The notes below the pieces were generated by a model, which saw nothing but the letters and a program-made list of their open reading frames with translations, searched no databases and had not been told where the DNA came from. The position numbers were made by a program, and so were the translations under genes. A stretch of DNA of 41,717 nucleotides from JAQIBY01 sp046546095 (lineage in GTDB: Bacteria; Bacteroidota; Bacteroidia; Bacteroidales; ML635J-15): positions 1-41,717 of the forward strand of contig JBKGYK010000020.1 of NCBI GenBank assembly GCA_046546095.1, read 5' to 3'. Of this stretch, positions 14,905-23,226 are shown piece after piece (the stretch's first letter is position 1; every line of letters starts with the position of its first letter).

Positions 14905-15083
14905 TATTTGAAGCAAATTTGCTGAACAGGGAATTTTAGAAATTCAGAGCGAAGATAATTTTACCACGGGGGTAGTAATTTAATTCTCATAAGCGAAATG
15001 TCTGAATATTGTTATTAGCACCAATTAATCATTATTTAGACTTAGATTGAAGCATCCGGACATGAAAATTTGGATGCTTCTTT
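14905..15083 (+). ncRNA. candidate small RNA of about 180 nt
   Basis: Inferred from an orphan promoter at 14868-14898, internal pairing arms ATTCAGA/TCTGAAT that enclose a small TTACCAC/GTAGTAA hairpin, and a 9-bp 3' hairpin GAAGCATCC/GGATGCTTC followed by TTTGTT. The 3' T-tract is weak. I cannot assign a known RNA family; the ends do not pair as in 6S RNA. Confidence 0.3.
15049..15083 (+). terminator. terminator-like hairpin in the intergenic stretch
   Basis: Stem GAAGCATCC (15049-15057) and GGATGCTTC (15072-15080), loop of 14 nt, then TTTGTT. No protein gene precedes it on this strand for more than 400 nt. Confidence 0.4.
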
Positions 15084-15103
15084 GTTATGCTTATCATATG
15101 TAA

Positions 15104-15136
15104 AAATAAAACAAGCCCGCAAAATGCGGGCTTGTT
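15104..15136 (-). terminator. intrinsic terminator of glnA
   Basis: An 11-bp perfect stem (15110-15120 with 15126-15136; core AAGCCCGC/GCGGGCTT) with a 5-nt loop. On the minus strand it is followed by a T-rich tail. It lies 50 nt after the glnA stop. Confidence 0.92.
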
Positions 15137-15186
15137 ATTCATCGAACAAAGCAATATAGCAACACACTATATCCACTAAGTTTTTT

Positions 15187-16698
15187 TTACATGGTATCCA
15201 GATGGGATTTCACCAATTTCGCTATTTCATCATGTTTCCCGTATAGTTCTTCACTCAGGTTTTTGTCTTTGAAGCCTTTCAGCTTTTCAATGACACTGTC
15301 GAGCATGCCTTTCGGGAAAATATTATTTTTCTCAAATACTTCACGGACTTTTTCCAGCTCTTCTGCGGATTCATAACAAGATTCCGGAAGGGCTTTCAGT
15401 TGTTCCAGTTTTTCCTTATGTTCTTCGTCAAATATATTCACGTTTACATAAAGTTTTTCAGCAATATCAAGGGCGTCCGCTTTTTTCAGTCCGTATTCTG
15501 CAGCCACAATCAAACCTGCCATGTAGGCATACAAATCTGCCGAACCATCACCACTCCTTATTTCAACAGTCTGCTTGTTCATTTGTTCAGCAGCAGCTTC
15601 TTTTTGTTGTGGATTGGCATCACGAATCATATCTGCACCACCAAGCCATCCAAGCGGTACCCTGATAAGTACGGAACGGTTTCTGTCGCCCCAGCAAATG
15701 TTGGTCGGAGCTTCCTGGTGTGGTACAAGACGCAAGTAAGAGGTAGGTATGGTGTTGCCAAATGCAGTCAGCCCCCCGGAGAGTTCCAGAATGCCCGCAA
15801 TCATGCGTTTGGCATCGTCGCTGAGTTGATTGTTTTCTACCATCATGTTTTTACCGTCTTTCTCAAGCATCATGTGAATATGCAGTCCGCTTCCGGCTTT
15901 GCCCACTGTGATTTTCGGAGCCAGTGAAATGGTGAATCCATACTGGTACGACAATTTACGAAGTATCCACTTGGCTATGACCAGCTGGTCTACAGCATCT
16001 TCAGCCATGCAGGGCAGAAATTCCACCTCCTGCTGCTCGTAATACATGTCATCGGTGTGGAAATTTCCCACTTCTGAATGTCCGTACTTTATCTGGCCAC
16101 CGCATTGAGCGATAAGATACATGGCTTCTCGTCTGAACTCTTCAAATTTCACGAAAGGGGCGGAAGCATGATAACCTTTCTGATCTAATGCCGGATACAT
16201 TTCTTCTTCATCACGTTCTGACATTACGTAATATTCCAGCTCTCCCAATGCAAGAAAATTCATGCCTGTGCTTTTGCGAAAGTGGTCATGTGCCTTTTTT
16301 ACCAAATATTCCGGGGCGCTTTCCAGTGGCCTGCCTTCAGAAGTATAATATGAACACAAAATATCAAGAGTCGGGATTTCCTCAAAAGGATTTACAAATG
16401 CCGTTTTGTACCTTGGTATAACATACAGGTCACTGGACCCTGCATCGATATAAGAGAACATGCTGCTGCCATCAATGCGCTCACCTGATGTTAAAATATT
16501 GCGGAGATGATCCACATTGTTAATGACAAAATTCAGTGTTTTAAGCTTTCCGTCCTCGGCTACATAGCGGAAATTTACCATCTCAATTTCATGAGCCTGA
16601 ATAAATCTTATGATATCTTCACGGGTAAATTCCTCTGCATCTTTGTTTAAAAACCCAACCAATGGATTGGGATTCATTCCTTGTTCTTTTTCTACCAT
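15187..16698 (-). CDS. glnA: glutamine synthetase
   Basis: ATP-dependent amidation of glutamate, the main ammonia-assimilating step. The 503-residue protein has the beta-grasp N-domain (NFRYVAEDGKLKTLNFV; GERIDGSSMFSYIDAGSSDLYVIP) and the catalytic domain. Key residues are in ELEYYV, GHSEVGNFH, AGSGLHIHMML (ammonia/glutamate site His), SYLRLVPHQEAPTNICWGDRNRS (arginines for phosphate) and VEIRSGDGSADLY. The tyrosine loop used for adenylylation in enterobacterial GlnA is not evident. This form of about 500 residues is common in Bacteroidota alongside the larger GlnN type. It is transcribed alone, with a TATATTTG promoter box upstream and a strong terminator downstream. No GlnB or GlnK gene is near. 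Confidence 0.95.
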   Translation of the reverse strand: MVEKEQGMNPNPLVGFLNKDAEEFTREDIIRFIQAHEIEMVNFRYVAEDGKLKTLNFVINNVDHLRNILTSGERIDGSSMFSYIDAGSSDLYVIPRYKTAFVNPFEEIPTLDILCSYYTSEGRPLESAPEYLVKKAHDHFRKSTGMNFLALGELEYYVMSERDEEEMYPALDQKGYHASAPFVKFEEFRREAMYLIAQCGGQIKYGHSEVGNFHTDDMYYEQQEVEFLPCMAEDAVDQLVIAKWILRKLSYQYGFTISLAPKITVGKAGSGLHIHMMLEKDGKNMMVENNQLSDDAKRMIAGILELSGGLTAFGNTIPTSYLRLVPHQEAPTNICWGDRNRSVLIRVPLGWLGGADMIRDANPQQKEAAAEQMNKQTVEIRSGDGSADLYAYMAGLIVAAEYGLKKADALDIAEKLYVNVNIFDEEHKEKLEQLKALPESCYESAEELEKVREVFEKNNIFPKGMLDSVIEKLKGFKDKNLSEELYGKHDEIAKLVKSHLDTM

Positions 16699-16720
16699 AC
16701 TATTTGTTATTTTAGCATCT

Positions 16721-16728
16721 CAAATATA
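16721..16728 (-). promoter_or_regulatory. -7 promoter element of glnA
   Basis: On the minus strand TATATTTG matches TAnnTTTG exactly, 22 nt before the glnA ATG. No clean -33 TTTG at the usual distance, so an activator may be needed. Confidence 0.5.
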
Positions 16729-16783
16729 AAAGTTAAATTTAGATAAAATATTTTCAGAATCAAAGTTTTTAAGCACTGCTGTT

Positions 16784-17548
16784 ATGTTTTTTTTTCTGTC
16801 AAAATTTATGCGTTTTCTGATATCTCCACTCTTCTGGATTGCCGCTGTTTTTGTCGTTTCTTTATTCGTTAAAAAATGGTATATCAAAAAGCGTTTACTA
16901 ATTATTTCCGGACTAATGTTTCTCTTCTTTACAAACACCTTTATTGCAGATGAATTTATGCGATGGTGGGAAAAGCCTGCTGTAAAACATGCTGAAATGG
17001 ATGCCCCCTATGATGTGGGCATTTTGTTGACAGGAATGTGTACCTGGGATGCAGAATTTCAGAGGATAAACTTTGATAATAGCAGCGACAGGTTATTGCA
17101 AACCATTGAGCTTTATCAGCAGGGGCTTATTAAGAAGATATTTATTTCAGGTGGCTCCGGGGATATACGGCAGCCGGAGTTTCAAGAAGCTGCAGTGTTG
17201 CATGATTATCTAGTGCGTGCAGGTATTCCGGATGAAGATGTGGCCTGGGAGGCAGAATCACGCAACACAGCAGAAAATGCCATCAAAACGGCACAGTATA
17301 TGAACCCGGAAAGTACGGACAGCACTTTTTTGCTGATCACCAGTGCATATCATATGCGCCGTGCCAAAGCCTGTTTTAAAAAACAGGGATTTGTGCTGGA
17401 CACCTACAGTACTGATCGGTTTACAGGCAAGCGTAAGTTTCATATTGATTACCTTCTCTTGCCACGTGTAGATGCAATGTTGCGATGGGAGGTGCTGATA
17501 AAGGAATATACCGGAATGATAATGTATAAACTGAAGGGATATGTATAA
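16784..17548 (+). CDS. YdcF/ElyC-type membrane protein (DUF218)
   Basis: A 254-residue protein with two N-terminal membrane helices (FLISPLFWIAAVFVVSLFV at about 12-30 and LLIISGLMFLFFTNTFIA at about 38-55) and a periplasmic Rossmann-like DUF218 domain. Domain motifs are DVGILLTGM, KKIFISGGSGDI, WEAESRNTAENA and FLLITSAYHMRRAKACF. E. coli relatives ElyC and SanA affect undecaprenyl-phosphate use and envelope integrity; the reaction is not known. Its stop overlaps the start of namZ by 8 nt, so the two are translationally coupled. Together with namZ this points to a role in cell-wall sugar or lipid-carrier metabolism, as inference. Confidence 0.9.
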   Translation: MFFFLSKFMRFLISPLFWIAAVFVVSLFVKKWYIKKRLLIISGLMFLFFTNTFIADEFMRWWEKPAVKHAEMDAPYDVGILLTGMCTWDAEFQRINFDNSSDRLLQTIELYQQGLIKKIFISGGSGDIRQPEFQEAAVLHDYLVRAGIPDEDVAWEAESRNTAENAIKTAQYMNPESTDSTFLLITSAYHMRRAKACFKKQGFVLDTYSTDRFTGKRKFHIDYLLLPRVDAMLRWEVLIKEYTGMIMYKLKGYV

Positions 17549-18749
17549 ACGATATTTGTTGATGATCATGCTGGCTGTTTCCTTTTCCTGCCAGGGTGTG
17601 ACAGAAGACAACAGCAGAGCAGGTAAGTCTGCAAAAAACCGGAGCTTGAGCTGTGGTGCTGAGCAAACCGGACATTATGTGGATATACTCAGAAATAAAA
17701 CCATTGGTGTAGTTGCCAATCATACCAGCCGGGTCGGTGAAGTGCATCTGGTGGATACATTGCTGGACATGGGTCTCGACATCAGGAAAATATTCGCTCC
17801 CGAGCATGGCTTTCGGGGAACCGCTGATGCAGGTGAGCATGTAGAGGATGGAAAAGATGATAAAACAGGTCTGCCGATAATTTCTCTCTATGGAAGCAAT
17901 CGAAAACCAACTGCAAGCCAACTCAATGGCCTGGATATCGTTTTGTTTGATATCCAGGATGTGGGAGCCAGGTTTTATACCTATATTTCCACCCTTCATT
18001 ATGTGATGGAAGCCTGTGCTGAATCTGATGTTTCTGTTATGATTCTGGACCGGCCCAATCCCAACATTGATGTGGTGGATGGCCCTGTTCTGGATACGAG
18101 CTATGCCTCCTTTGTTGGCATGCACCCGGTTCCTGTGGCTCATGGAATGACAATAGCCGAATATGCCCGTATGATCAATGGTGAAGGCTGGCTAAAGGAC
18201 GGAATGAAATGTGATTTAAGCTGGGTTAAGTGCGATAATTATTCCCGGAAAATGACTTACAGCCTGCCCGTGGCACCTTCTCCAAATCTGCCCAATCAAC
18301 GCAGCATCCGTTTGTACCCGTCATTGTGTTTTTTCGAAGCTACAAGCCTGAGTGTCGGCCGGGGTACAAATATGCAGTTTCAGATTGTTGGTCATCCTGC
18401 CCTGGAGGGAAAAGCAGAATTCAGCTTTATGCCTGCACCCAATGAAGGAGCGGCTCATCCCAAACACAAAAATAAAACATGTTATGGCTATGATCTAAGG
18501 CAGGATTCGCAGCGCTTCGGTTTTGAAGAAGGACAGCTTCAGATAGATTGGTTGCTGGACATATACCGGTCATTTCCAAAATCAGAAACATTCTTTGAAC
18601 GACCCGGCTTTTTTGATAAACTGGCCGGCGGAAATTCCCTGCGTATGCAAATACTAGCCGGAGCTGATGCAGAAAGAATTCGCAACAGCTGGCAGGATGA
18701 TCTGAAAGAGTTTAAGTCTATGCGGAAGAGTTATTTGATTTATCAATAA
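17541..18749 (+). CDS. namZ: exo-beta-N-acetylmuramidase NamZ (DUF1343, GH171) lipoprotein
   Basis: A 402-residue enzyme that releases terminal MurNAc from peptidoglycan fragments, as shown for the NamZ family in Bacillus and Tannerella. A lipoprotein signal ends at VSFSC (Cys17). Conserved blocks are IGVVANHTSRVG, IFAPEHGFRGTADAGEHV, GLPIISLYG, LFDIQDVGARFYTYISTLHYVMEA, LDRPNPN, PSPNLP and EATSLSVGRGTNMQF. The ATG at 17541 overlaps the end of the ydcF-like gene. Surface or periplasmic NamZ would supply MurNAc for recycling or scavenging; no MurQ, NagZ or transporter gene is present near by. No clear terminator follows on this strand. Confidence 0.94.
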   Translation: MYKRYLLMIMLAVSFSCQGVTEDNSRAGKSAKNRSLSCGAEQTGHYVDILRNKTIGVVANHTSRVGEVHLVDTLLDMGLDIRKIFAPEHGFRGTADAGEHVEDGKDDKTGLPIISLYGSNRKPTASQLNGLDIVLFDIQDVGARFYTYISTLHYVMEACAESDVSVMILDRPNPNIDVVDGPVLDTSYASFVGMHPVPVAHGMTIAEYARMINGEGWLKDGMKCDLSWVKCDNYSRKMTYSLPVAPSPNLPNQRSIRLYPSLCFFEATSLSVGRGTNMQFQIVGHPALEGKAEFSFMPAPNEGAAHPKHKNKTCYGYDLRQDSQRFGFEEGQLQIDWLLDIYRSFPKSETFFERPGFFDKLAGGNSLRMQILAGADAERIRNSWQDDLKEFKSMRKSYLIYQ

Positions 18750-19094
18750 GGAGGGCATGAACCATTACCACACCATAAATACATGCTTTCATTGATGCTG
18801 TCGTTGATAAGGCACCAAAGTATTTCAGCCTTCGGGCTTGTCAGACTGCTGGCATATGATATCTGTCCCGGCTGAAGCTGATGACGGTTTAGCAGGGGCG
18901 GGTTTCCGGTTATACTACAAAGCTGAATGCTGTCAAAGGATTGTTGTATTGTTGGTAATGGTTAAGGATGTTCGATTAGCAGTGCCTTCCTGTCGGGCAG
19001 ACAGAAAAACAGAAATCCAAACATGCCTATACGGGTGATTCGGTGTATCATGACACATAATGATTAGAGGATTCAGGAGAATAAATTGTTTCAA
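18750..19094. other. intergenic stretch without a recognised gene
   Basis: Between namZ and the dnaK terminator. The small + strand open frame at 18838-19038 has no homology I recognise and no promoter or RBS. On the minus strand an unbroken frame runs from about 18961 to 18743 with no start codon and a protein-like composition (...QLQPGQISYASSLTSPKAEI...). It may be a fossil gene end. Nothing else is visible. Confidence 0.4.
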
Positions 19095-19126
19095 AAAAAA
19101 AGGCCGCTCATTTTGAACGGCCTTTT
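19091..19126 (-). terminator. intrinsic terminator of dnaK
   Basis: Stem AAAAGGCCG (19098-19106) with CGGCCTTTT (19118-19126). On the minus strand a run of nine T follows. It lies 24 nt after the dnaK stop. Confidence 0.92.
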
Positions 19127-19149
19127 GATTTCATTCATGAAACATGATC

Positions 19150-21081
19150 TTACTTCACTTCTTCAAAATCTACGTCGGTGACTTCCTCATCATCATCACC
19201 TTTGGATTTTGATTTATCTTGCTGTTCTGATCCTTCCTGCGGACCTGCCTGTTCGCCACCCTGCTGTTGCTGGCCGGCATTCTGGGCATTGTAAATGTCC
19301 TGAGATGCAGCCTGGAAGACATTGTTGAGTTCCTCCATTGAGCTGTCTATAGCAGCGACATCCTGGTTTTTATGAGCTTCTTTGAGCTTAGCCAGGGCAT
19401 CTTCTATGGGTTTTTTCTTATCGGCAGGTATTTTATCTTCCACTTCTTTCAGTTGTTTTTCAGTCTGGAAGATCATCTGATCAGCCTTGTTGATTTTTTC
19501 AACCTTTTCTTTTTCCTGTTTATCCTGTTCGGCATTGGCTTCAGCCTCAGTCTTCATGCGGTTGATTTCTTCCTCAGATAGACCTGTAGATGCTTCAATC
19601 CTGATACTTTGTTCTTTGCCTGTACCTTTGTCTTTGGCAGATACGTTGAGAATCCCGTTGGCATCCAGATCAAAGCTTACTTCAACCTGTGGTACGCCAC
19701 GTGGTGCCGGCGGAATGCCGTCGAGGTGGAATCGACCGATGGTTTTATTGTCTTTTGCCATGGGACGTTCGCCCTGCAGTACATGGATTTCCACTGATGG
19801 CTGATTGTCAGTTGCCGTAGTAAAGGTTTCCGATTTGTTTGTTGGGATGGTTGTGTTTGCTTCAATCAACTTGGTCATAACGCCGCCCATGGTTTCAATA
19901 CCCAGTGAAAGCGGGGTAACGTCAAGTAAGAGTACATCTTTTACATCACCTGCAAGTACACCACCCTGGATAGCAGCACCTACGGCCACTACTTCGTCCG
20001 GATTGACACCTTTGGAAGCATCTTTGCCGAAGAATTTTTTCACCTTATCCTGAATAGCCGGGATGCGTGTTGATCCGCCTACCAGCAGAACCTTGTCAAT
20101 GTCAGAAGTTGACATGCCGGCATCTTTCAATGCTGCCTGACATGGTTTCATCGTAGCCTCAATGAGAGAATCAGCGAGTTGTTCGAATTTTGATCTGCTC
20201 AGTGATTTTACAAGGTGTTTGGGCACTCCTTCAACAGGCATAATGTATGGCAGGTTGATTTCTGTGGAGCTTGAGCTTGAAAGCTCGATCTTTGCTTTTT
20301 CTGCCGCTTCTTTAAGGCGTTGCATTGCCATTGGATCTTTGGAAAGATCGGCACCTTCATCTTTTTTAAACTCTTCCACCAGCCACTGAATGATTACTTC
20401 ATCAAAATCATCACCACCCAGATGGGTGTCCCCATTGGTCGATTTCACTTCAAATACGCCATCTCCGAGTTCCAGAATGGAAATATCAAATGTACCACCA
20501 CCAAGGTCAAATACTGCCACTTTCATGTCCTGATCTTTTTTGTCAAGACCATAGGCAAGTGAAGCAGCTGTTGGCTCATTGATAATACGTTTTACTTCAA
20601 GACCTGCAATTTCTCCGGCTTCTTTGGTTGCCTGACGCTGAGAGTCATCAAAATAAGCAGGCACAGTAATTACCGCTTCAGTTACTTCCTGACCCAGATA
20701 ATCTTCTGCCGTTTTTTTCATTTTCTGCAAAATCATGGCAGATATTTCCTGCGGTGTATATTTTCGATCGTCAATTTGTACCCGGGGAGTATCATTACCG
20801 CCATCTACAATTTTATACGGCATACGTTTAATCTCTTTTGTGAGATTGCTGTATTTTTCACCCATAAAACGTTTGATGGATGCAACGGTTTTTTGTGAAT
20901 TTGTTATTGCCTGGCGTTTGGCCGGATCACCGATTTTTCTTTCCCCATTCTCAACAAATGCCACTACCGATGGTGTGGTGCGTTTTCCTTCGCTGTTTGG
21001 GATTACAACCGGCTCATTCCCTTCCATTACAGAAACACATGAGTTGGTTGTTCCTAAGTCTATTCCAATTATTTTACCCAT
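19150..21081 (-). CDS. dnaK: molecular chaperone DnaK (Hsp70)
   Basis: A 643-residue Hsp70. The ATPase domain begins GKIIGIDLGTTNSCVSVMEG and has VPAYFDDSQRQATKEAGEIAGL, FDLGGGTFDISILELG and VLLVGGSTRIPAIQ. The substrate domain follows the linker DVLLLDVTPLSLGIETMGG, with a helical lid and a Gln-rich tail (GQQQQGGEQAGPQEG). The conserved acidic C-terminal end DDEEVTDVDFEEVK, which binds co-chaperones, is intact. No dnaJ or grpE lies in the window, and no CIRCE (HrcA) element was seen upstream, so heat-shock control is not evident from the sequence. It is the last gene before its own strong terminator. Confidence 0.98.
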   Translation of the reverse strand: MGKIIGIDLGTTNSCVSVMEGNEPVVIPNSEGKRTTPSVVAFVENGERKIGDPAKRQAITNSQKTVASIKRFMGEKYSNLTKEIKRMPYKIVDGGNDTPRVQIDDRKYTPQEISAMILQKMKKTAEDYLGQEVTEAVITVPAYFDDSQRQATKEAGEIAGLEVKRIINEPTAASLAYGLDKKDQDMKVAVFDLGGGTFDISILELGDGVFEVKSTNGDTHLGGDDFDEVIIQWLVEEFKKDEGADLSKDPMAMQRLKEAAEKAKIELSSSSSTEINLPYIMPVEGVPKHLVKSLSRSKFEQLADSLIEATMKPCQAALKDAGMSTSDIDKVLLVGGSTRIPAIQDKVKKFFGKDASKGVNPDEVVAVGAAIQGGVLAGDVKDVLLLDVTPLSLGIETMGGVMTKLIEANTTIPTNKSETFTTATDNQPSVEIHVLQGERPMAKDNKTIGRFHLDGIPPAPRGVPQVEVSFDLDANGILNVSAKDKGTGKEQSIRIEASTGLSEEEINRMKTEAEANAEQDKQEKEKVEKINKADQMIFQTEKQLKEVEDKIPADKKKPIEDALAKLKEAHKNQDVAAIDSSMEELNNVFQAASQDIYNAQNAGQQQQGGEQAGPQEGSEQQDKSKSKGDDDEEVTDVDFEEVK

Positions 21082-21235
21082 AATATTATTTTAAGATTTA
21101 AAAGTTTACAATTTTATGATTTCACCATTAGTGGTATCAATCATTATGCCACGGCCAAAATCAACAGGAATGGGGTAAAATTGTCATGTTTTTGTGTGAT
21201 CTCCGATAGGATTATAATAAATGGCTGACATTACG

Positions 21236-22297
21236 TCATCTTTGTGACTGGTAATACGGGTTGTTTTGATTGGCAAAGTTCAGATGCGATGTGGCATCAT
21301 TGGTGGAGAGTTCATTTATGGTTGCTGTTGTAACAGCATTGTATTTGGTTTGTGTAAATCTGGCAGCAAACAAACCAATTCCATTGTTTATGTTGGTGAA
21401 AAATGGTTTTTCCTGTACAACACCACCTGAAGGAGCATTGATTTCGGAATAAATTCTGAAATACTCATCAGCCGCATATAGGGTGAATGAAACAGAGTTT
21501 GGATAACGTACGAGTCTTGTTACTCCTTCTTTCTCAGGTACCTGCTCAATTAGTTTATCGACAAATTTATCTACAGAAAAGGATAAAGGCAGTTCCTGTC
21601 CGGGATCCGTAGATTCATTGACCGGCCATTCGATTGTTATGGGTTCAAGATTTTTTGCAGTATCACCGGATTCATTTACTTCAAGATAGTAAAATTTAAA
21701 TATCATTTGATAGAGATTTCCGTTTTCTCCGGTGATGTAATCGGCATTTACTTTTCCTGTATCGAAGCGATCCATGGCAATTTGCCGAAATGATGAAGGA
21801 TTTATTATGGAGGCACCGCGAATCAGTTCAATTTCACTGGTACACTTTTCGTCTTTGCCGGGAACATCAACATTCAATTCGTATTTATAATTCTCACCGG
21901 CGTTGTTGGAGGCTTCAATCTCTCCAACATAAACGTATATTGTATTCCGGTCTGAGGCAAAATTGATTTCTCCTTCTTCAGTTTCTTCCGGTTTTGGAAT
22001 TGTATCTACTTCAACAAAATCAAATCTTTTTACAATGTTACCATTCATCATTTGATTTACATAAACGGTGGCATGGTCATAAAACAGGGAATCACTTTCT
22101 GTAGCCATGCTTTGGGCTGTGGCATCACCCAAAAATGCCTTGTTTACCTTAATGTAATGGACAGTATCATTTTGATTCATAAGTGCATAGACTACAGGAA
22201 TGTTTTCCCATTCAGCATTTACATCCAGTTCGTCATTGCATGCTGTAAAGGCCAGAAAAAGGCCGGTAATTATGATAATCGGCGTAAAATTCTTCAT
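21236..22297 (-). CDS. large lipoprotein of unknown function (Bacteroidota family)
   Basis: A 353-residue protein with lipoprotein signal (MKNFTPIIIITGLFLAFTAC, Cys20), then a beta-rich domain. The opening NIPVVYALMNQNDTVHYIKVNKAFLGD at about residues 31-58 is a pattern I know from Bacteroidota lipoproteins of unknown role (possibly DUF4249-like). Later strands are VYVNQMMNGNIVKRFDFVEV and YKYELNVDVPGK, and then PNSVSFTLYAADEYFRIYSEIN. Extracellular or periplasmic location is likely. It has a strong promoter of its own (TTTG-N18-TAATTTTG) with a leader of about 70 nt. The dnaK gene follows 154 nt downstream and is probably a separate unit. Function unknown. Confidence 0.82.
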   Translation of the reverse strand: MKNFTPIIIITGLFLAFTACNDELDVNAEWENIPVVYALMNQNDTVHYIKVNKAFLGDATAQSMATESDSLFYDHATVYVNQMMNGNIVKRFDFVEVDTIPKPEETEEGEINFASDRNTIYVYVGEIEASNNAGENYKYELNVDVPGKDEKCTSEIELIRGASIINPSSFRQIAMDRFDTGKVNADYITGENGNLYQMIFKFYYLEVNESGDTAKNLEPITIEWPVNESTDPGQELPLSFSVDKFVDKLIEQVPEKEGVTRLVRYPNSVSFTLYAADEYFRIYSEINAPSGGVVQEKPFFTNINNGIGLFAARFTQTKYNAVTTATINELSTNDATSHLNFANQNNPYYQSQR

Positions 22298-22371
22298 TTA
22301 ATCAATGTTATTTAAAAAATATTGTCAATTTTGTAAAATGATACATTATCAACCAACAAATGATAACGTTT

Positions 22372-22401
22372 CAAAATTAGACTTATTTTCTGATTTGCAA
22401 A
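22372..22401 (-). promoter_or_regulatory. promoter of the large lipoprotein gene
   Basis: On the minus strand TTTG (22398-22401), 18-nt spacer, TAATTTTG (22372-22379), a full match to the Bacteroidota consensus. The -33 box lies 9 nt before the divergent panB ATG, so the two genes share control DNA. Confidence 0.75.
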
Positions 22402-22410
22402 AATAAAGCT

Positions 22411-23226
22411 ATGTCGACATATAAAAATGTAAGACGCGTAACAACAAAAGTATTGCAGGCTATGAAGGAAAGTGATGATAAAATTGCTATGCTGACAGCC
22501 TATGACTATTCTATGGCACGCCTGCTGGATACTTCAAATATTGATGTAATTCTTGTCGGAGATTCTGCTTCCAATGTAATGGCGGGATATGAATCAACCC
22601 TGCCGATTACACTGGACCATATGATATATCATGCAGCCAGTGTTGTGCGGGCTGTTAACAGGGCACTGGTGGTTGTTGACTTGCCTTTTGGCACCTACCA
22701 GGGTAATTCTAAGCTTGCCCTGAAATCATCCATCCGAATCATGAAAGAAACCGGAGCCGCAGCCATAAAAATGGAGGGGGGGGCCGAAGTGGAGGAATCC
22801 ATCAGGCGTATATTGTCAGCAGGGGTACCTGTTATGGGACATCTTGGACTCACTCCGCAGGCCATTCATAAATTCGGAACTTATGTGGTTCGTGCTACTG
22901 AAGAGGAAGAGGCTGAAAAACTGATTGAAGATGCTCATCTGCTCGAAGAGCTTGGTTGTTTTGCCATTGTACTTGAAAAAATTCCTTCAGAACTTGCTGC
23001 CCAACTGGCCAGGGAAATAAAAATCCCCATCATTGGTATAGGAGCGGGCTCACAGGTCGATGGTCAGGTACTGGTACTGCATGATATGCTGGGCATCACG
23101 CAGGAGTTCTCACCCCGGTTTCTCAGACGATATCATGATTTATCAAAAGAAATAAAATCAGCTGTGTCAAAATACATTGAAGATGTAAAGCGACTGGATT
23201 TTCCGAATGAAAATGAACAGTATTGA
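22411..23226 (+). CDS. panB: 3-methyl-2-oxobutanoate hydroxymethyltransferase
   Basis: First committed enzyme of pantothenate (vitamin B5) synthesis, adding a hydroxymethyl group from methylene-tetrahydrofolate to alpha-ketoisovalerate. The 271 residues show IAMLTAYDYSMARLLD, ILVGDSASNVMAGYESTLPITLDHMIYH, VVVDLPFGTYQ, AAIKMEGG, PVMGHLGLTPQ and IPIIGIGAGSQVDGQVLVLHDMLG, all family signatures with metal-binding Asp residues. A run of eight G (22776-22783) lies in the coding KMEGGAE segment and is a potential slippage site, but the frame is intact. The gene shares its upstream control DNA with the divergent lipoprotein gene and overlaps the next gene at TGATG. Confidence 0.97.
   Translation: MSTYKNVRRVTTKVLQAMKESDDKIAMLTAYDYSMARLLDTSNIDVILVGDSASNVMAGYESTLPITLDHMIYHAASVVRAVNRALVVVDLPFGTYQGNSKLALKSSIRIMKETGAAAIKMEGGAEVEESIRRILSAGVPVMGHLGLTPQAIHKFGTYVVRATEEEEAEKLIEDAHLLEELGCFAIVLEKIPSELAAQLAREIKIPIIGIGAGSQVDGQVLVLHDMLGITQEFSPRFLRRYHDLSKEIKSAVSKYIEDVKRLDFPNENEQY

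Larger units (their letters stand above)
14682..15105. other. gene-free stretch with structured elements
   Basis: No credible protein gene lies between the lipoprotein terminator and the glnA terminator. It is AT-rich but holds several symmetric elements. These are a nested hairpin at 14797-14850, the palindrome GCAAATTTGC at 14913-14922, an imperfect palindrome TTACCAC-GGGG-GTAGTAA at 14961-14978, complementary arms ATTCAGA (14942-14948) and TCTGAAT (15001-15007), and a terminator-like hairpin at 15049-15080. These suggest one or more untranslated RNAs or regulatory DNA. Confidence 0.6.

Noticed and set aside
14905..15083. 6S RNA
   Set aside because: The two ends of the candidate RNA do not pair into the long rod with central bubble that 6S RNA requires.
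15400..15927. 175-codon frame on the + strand opposite glnA
   Set aside because: Antisense shadow; glnA is intact over the same span.
21082..21235. CIRCE or sigma-54 promoter upstream of dnaK
   Set aside because: No TTAGCACTC/GAGTGCTAA pair is present. A TGGCATAATGATTGAT stretch resembles a -24/-12 promoter but lacks the essential GC at -12.
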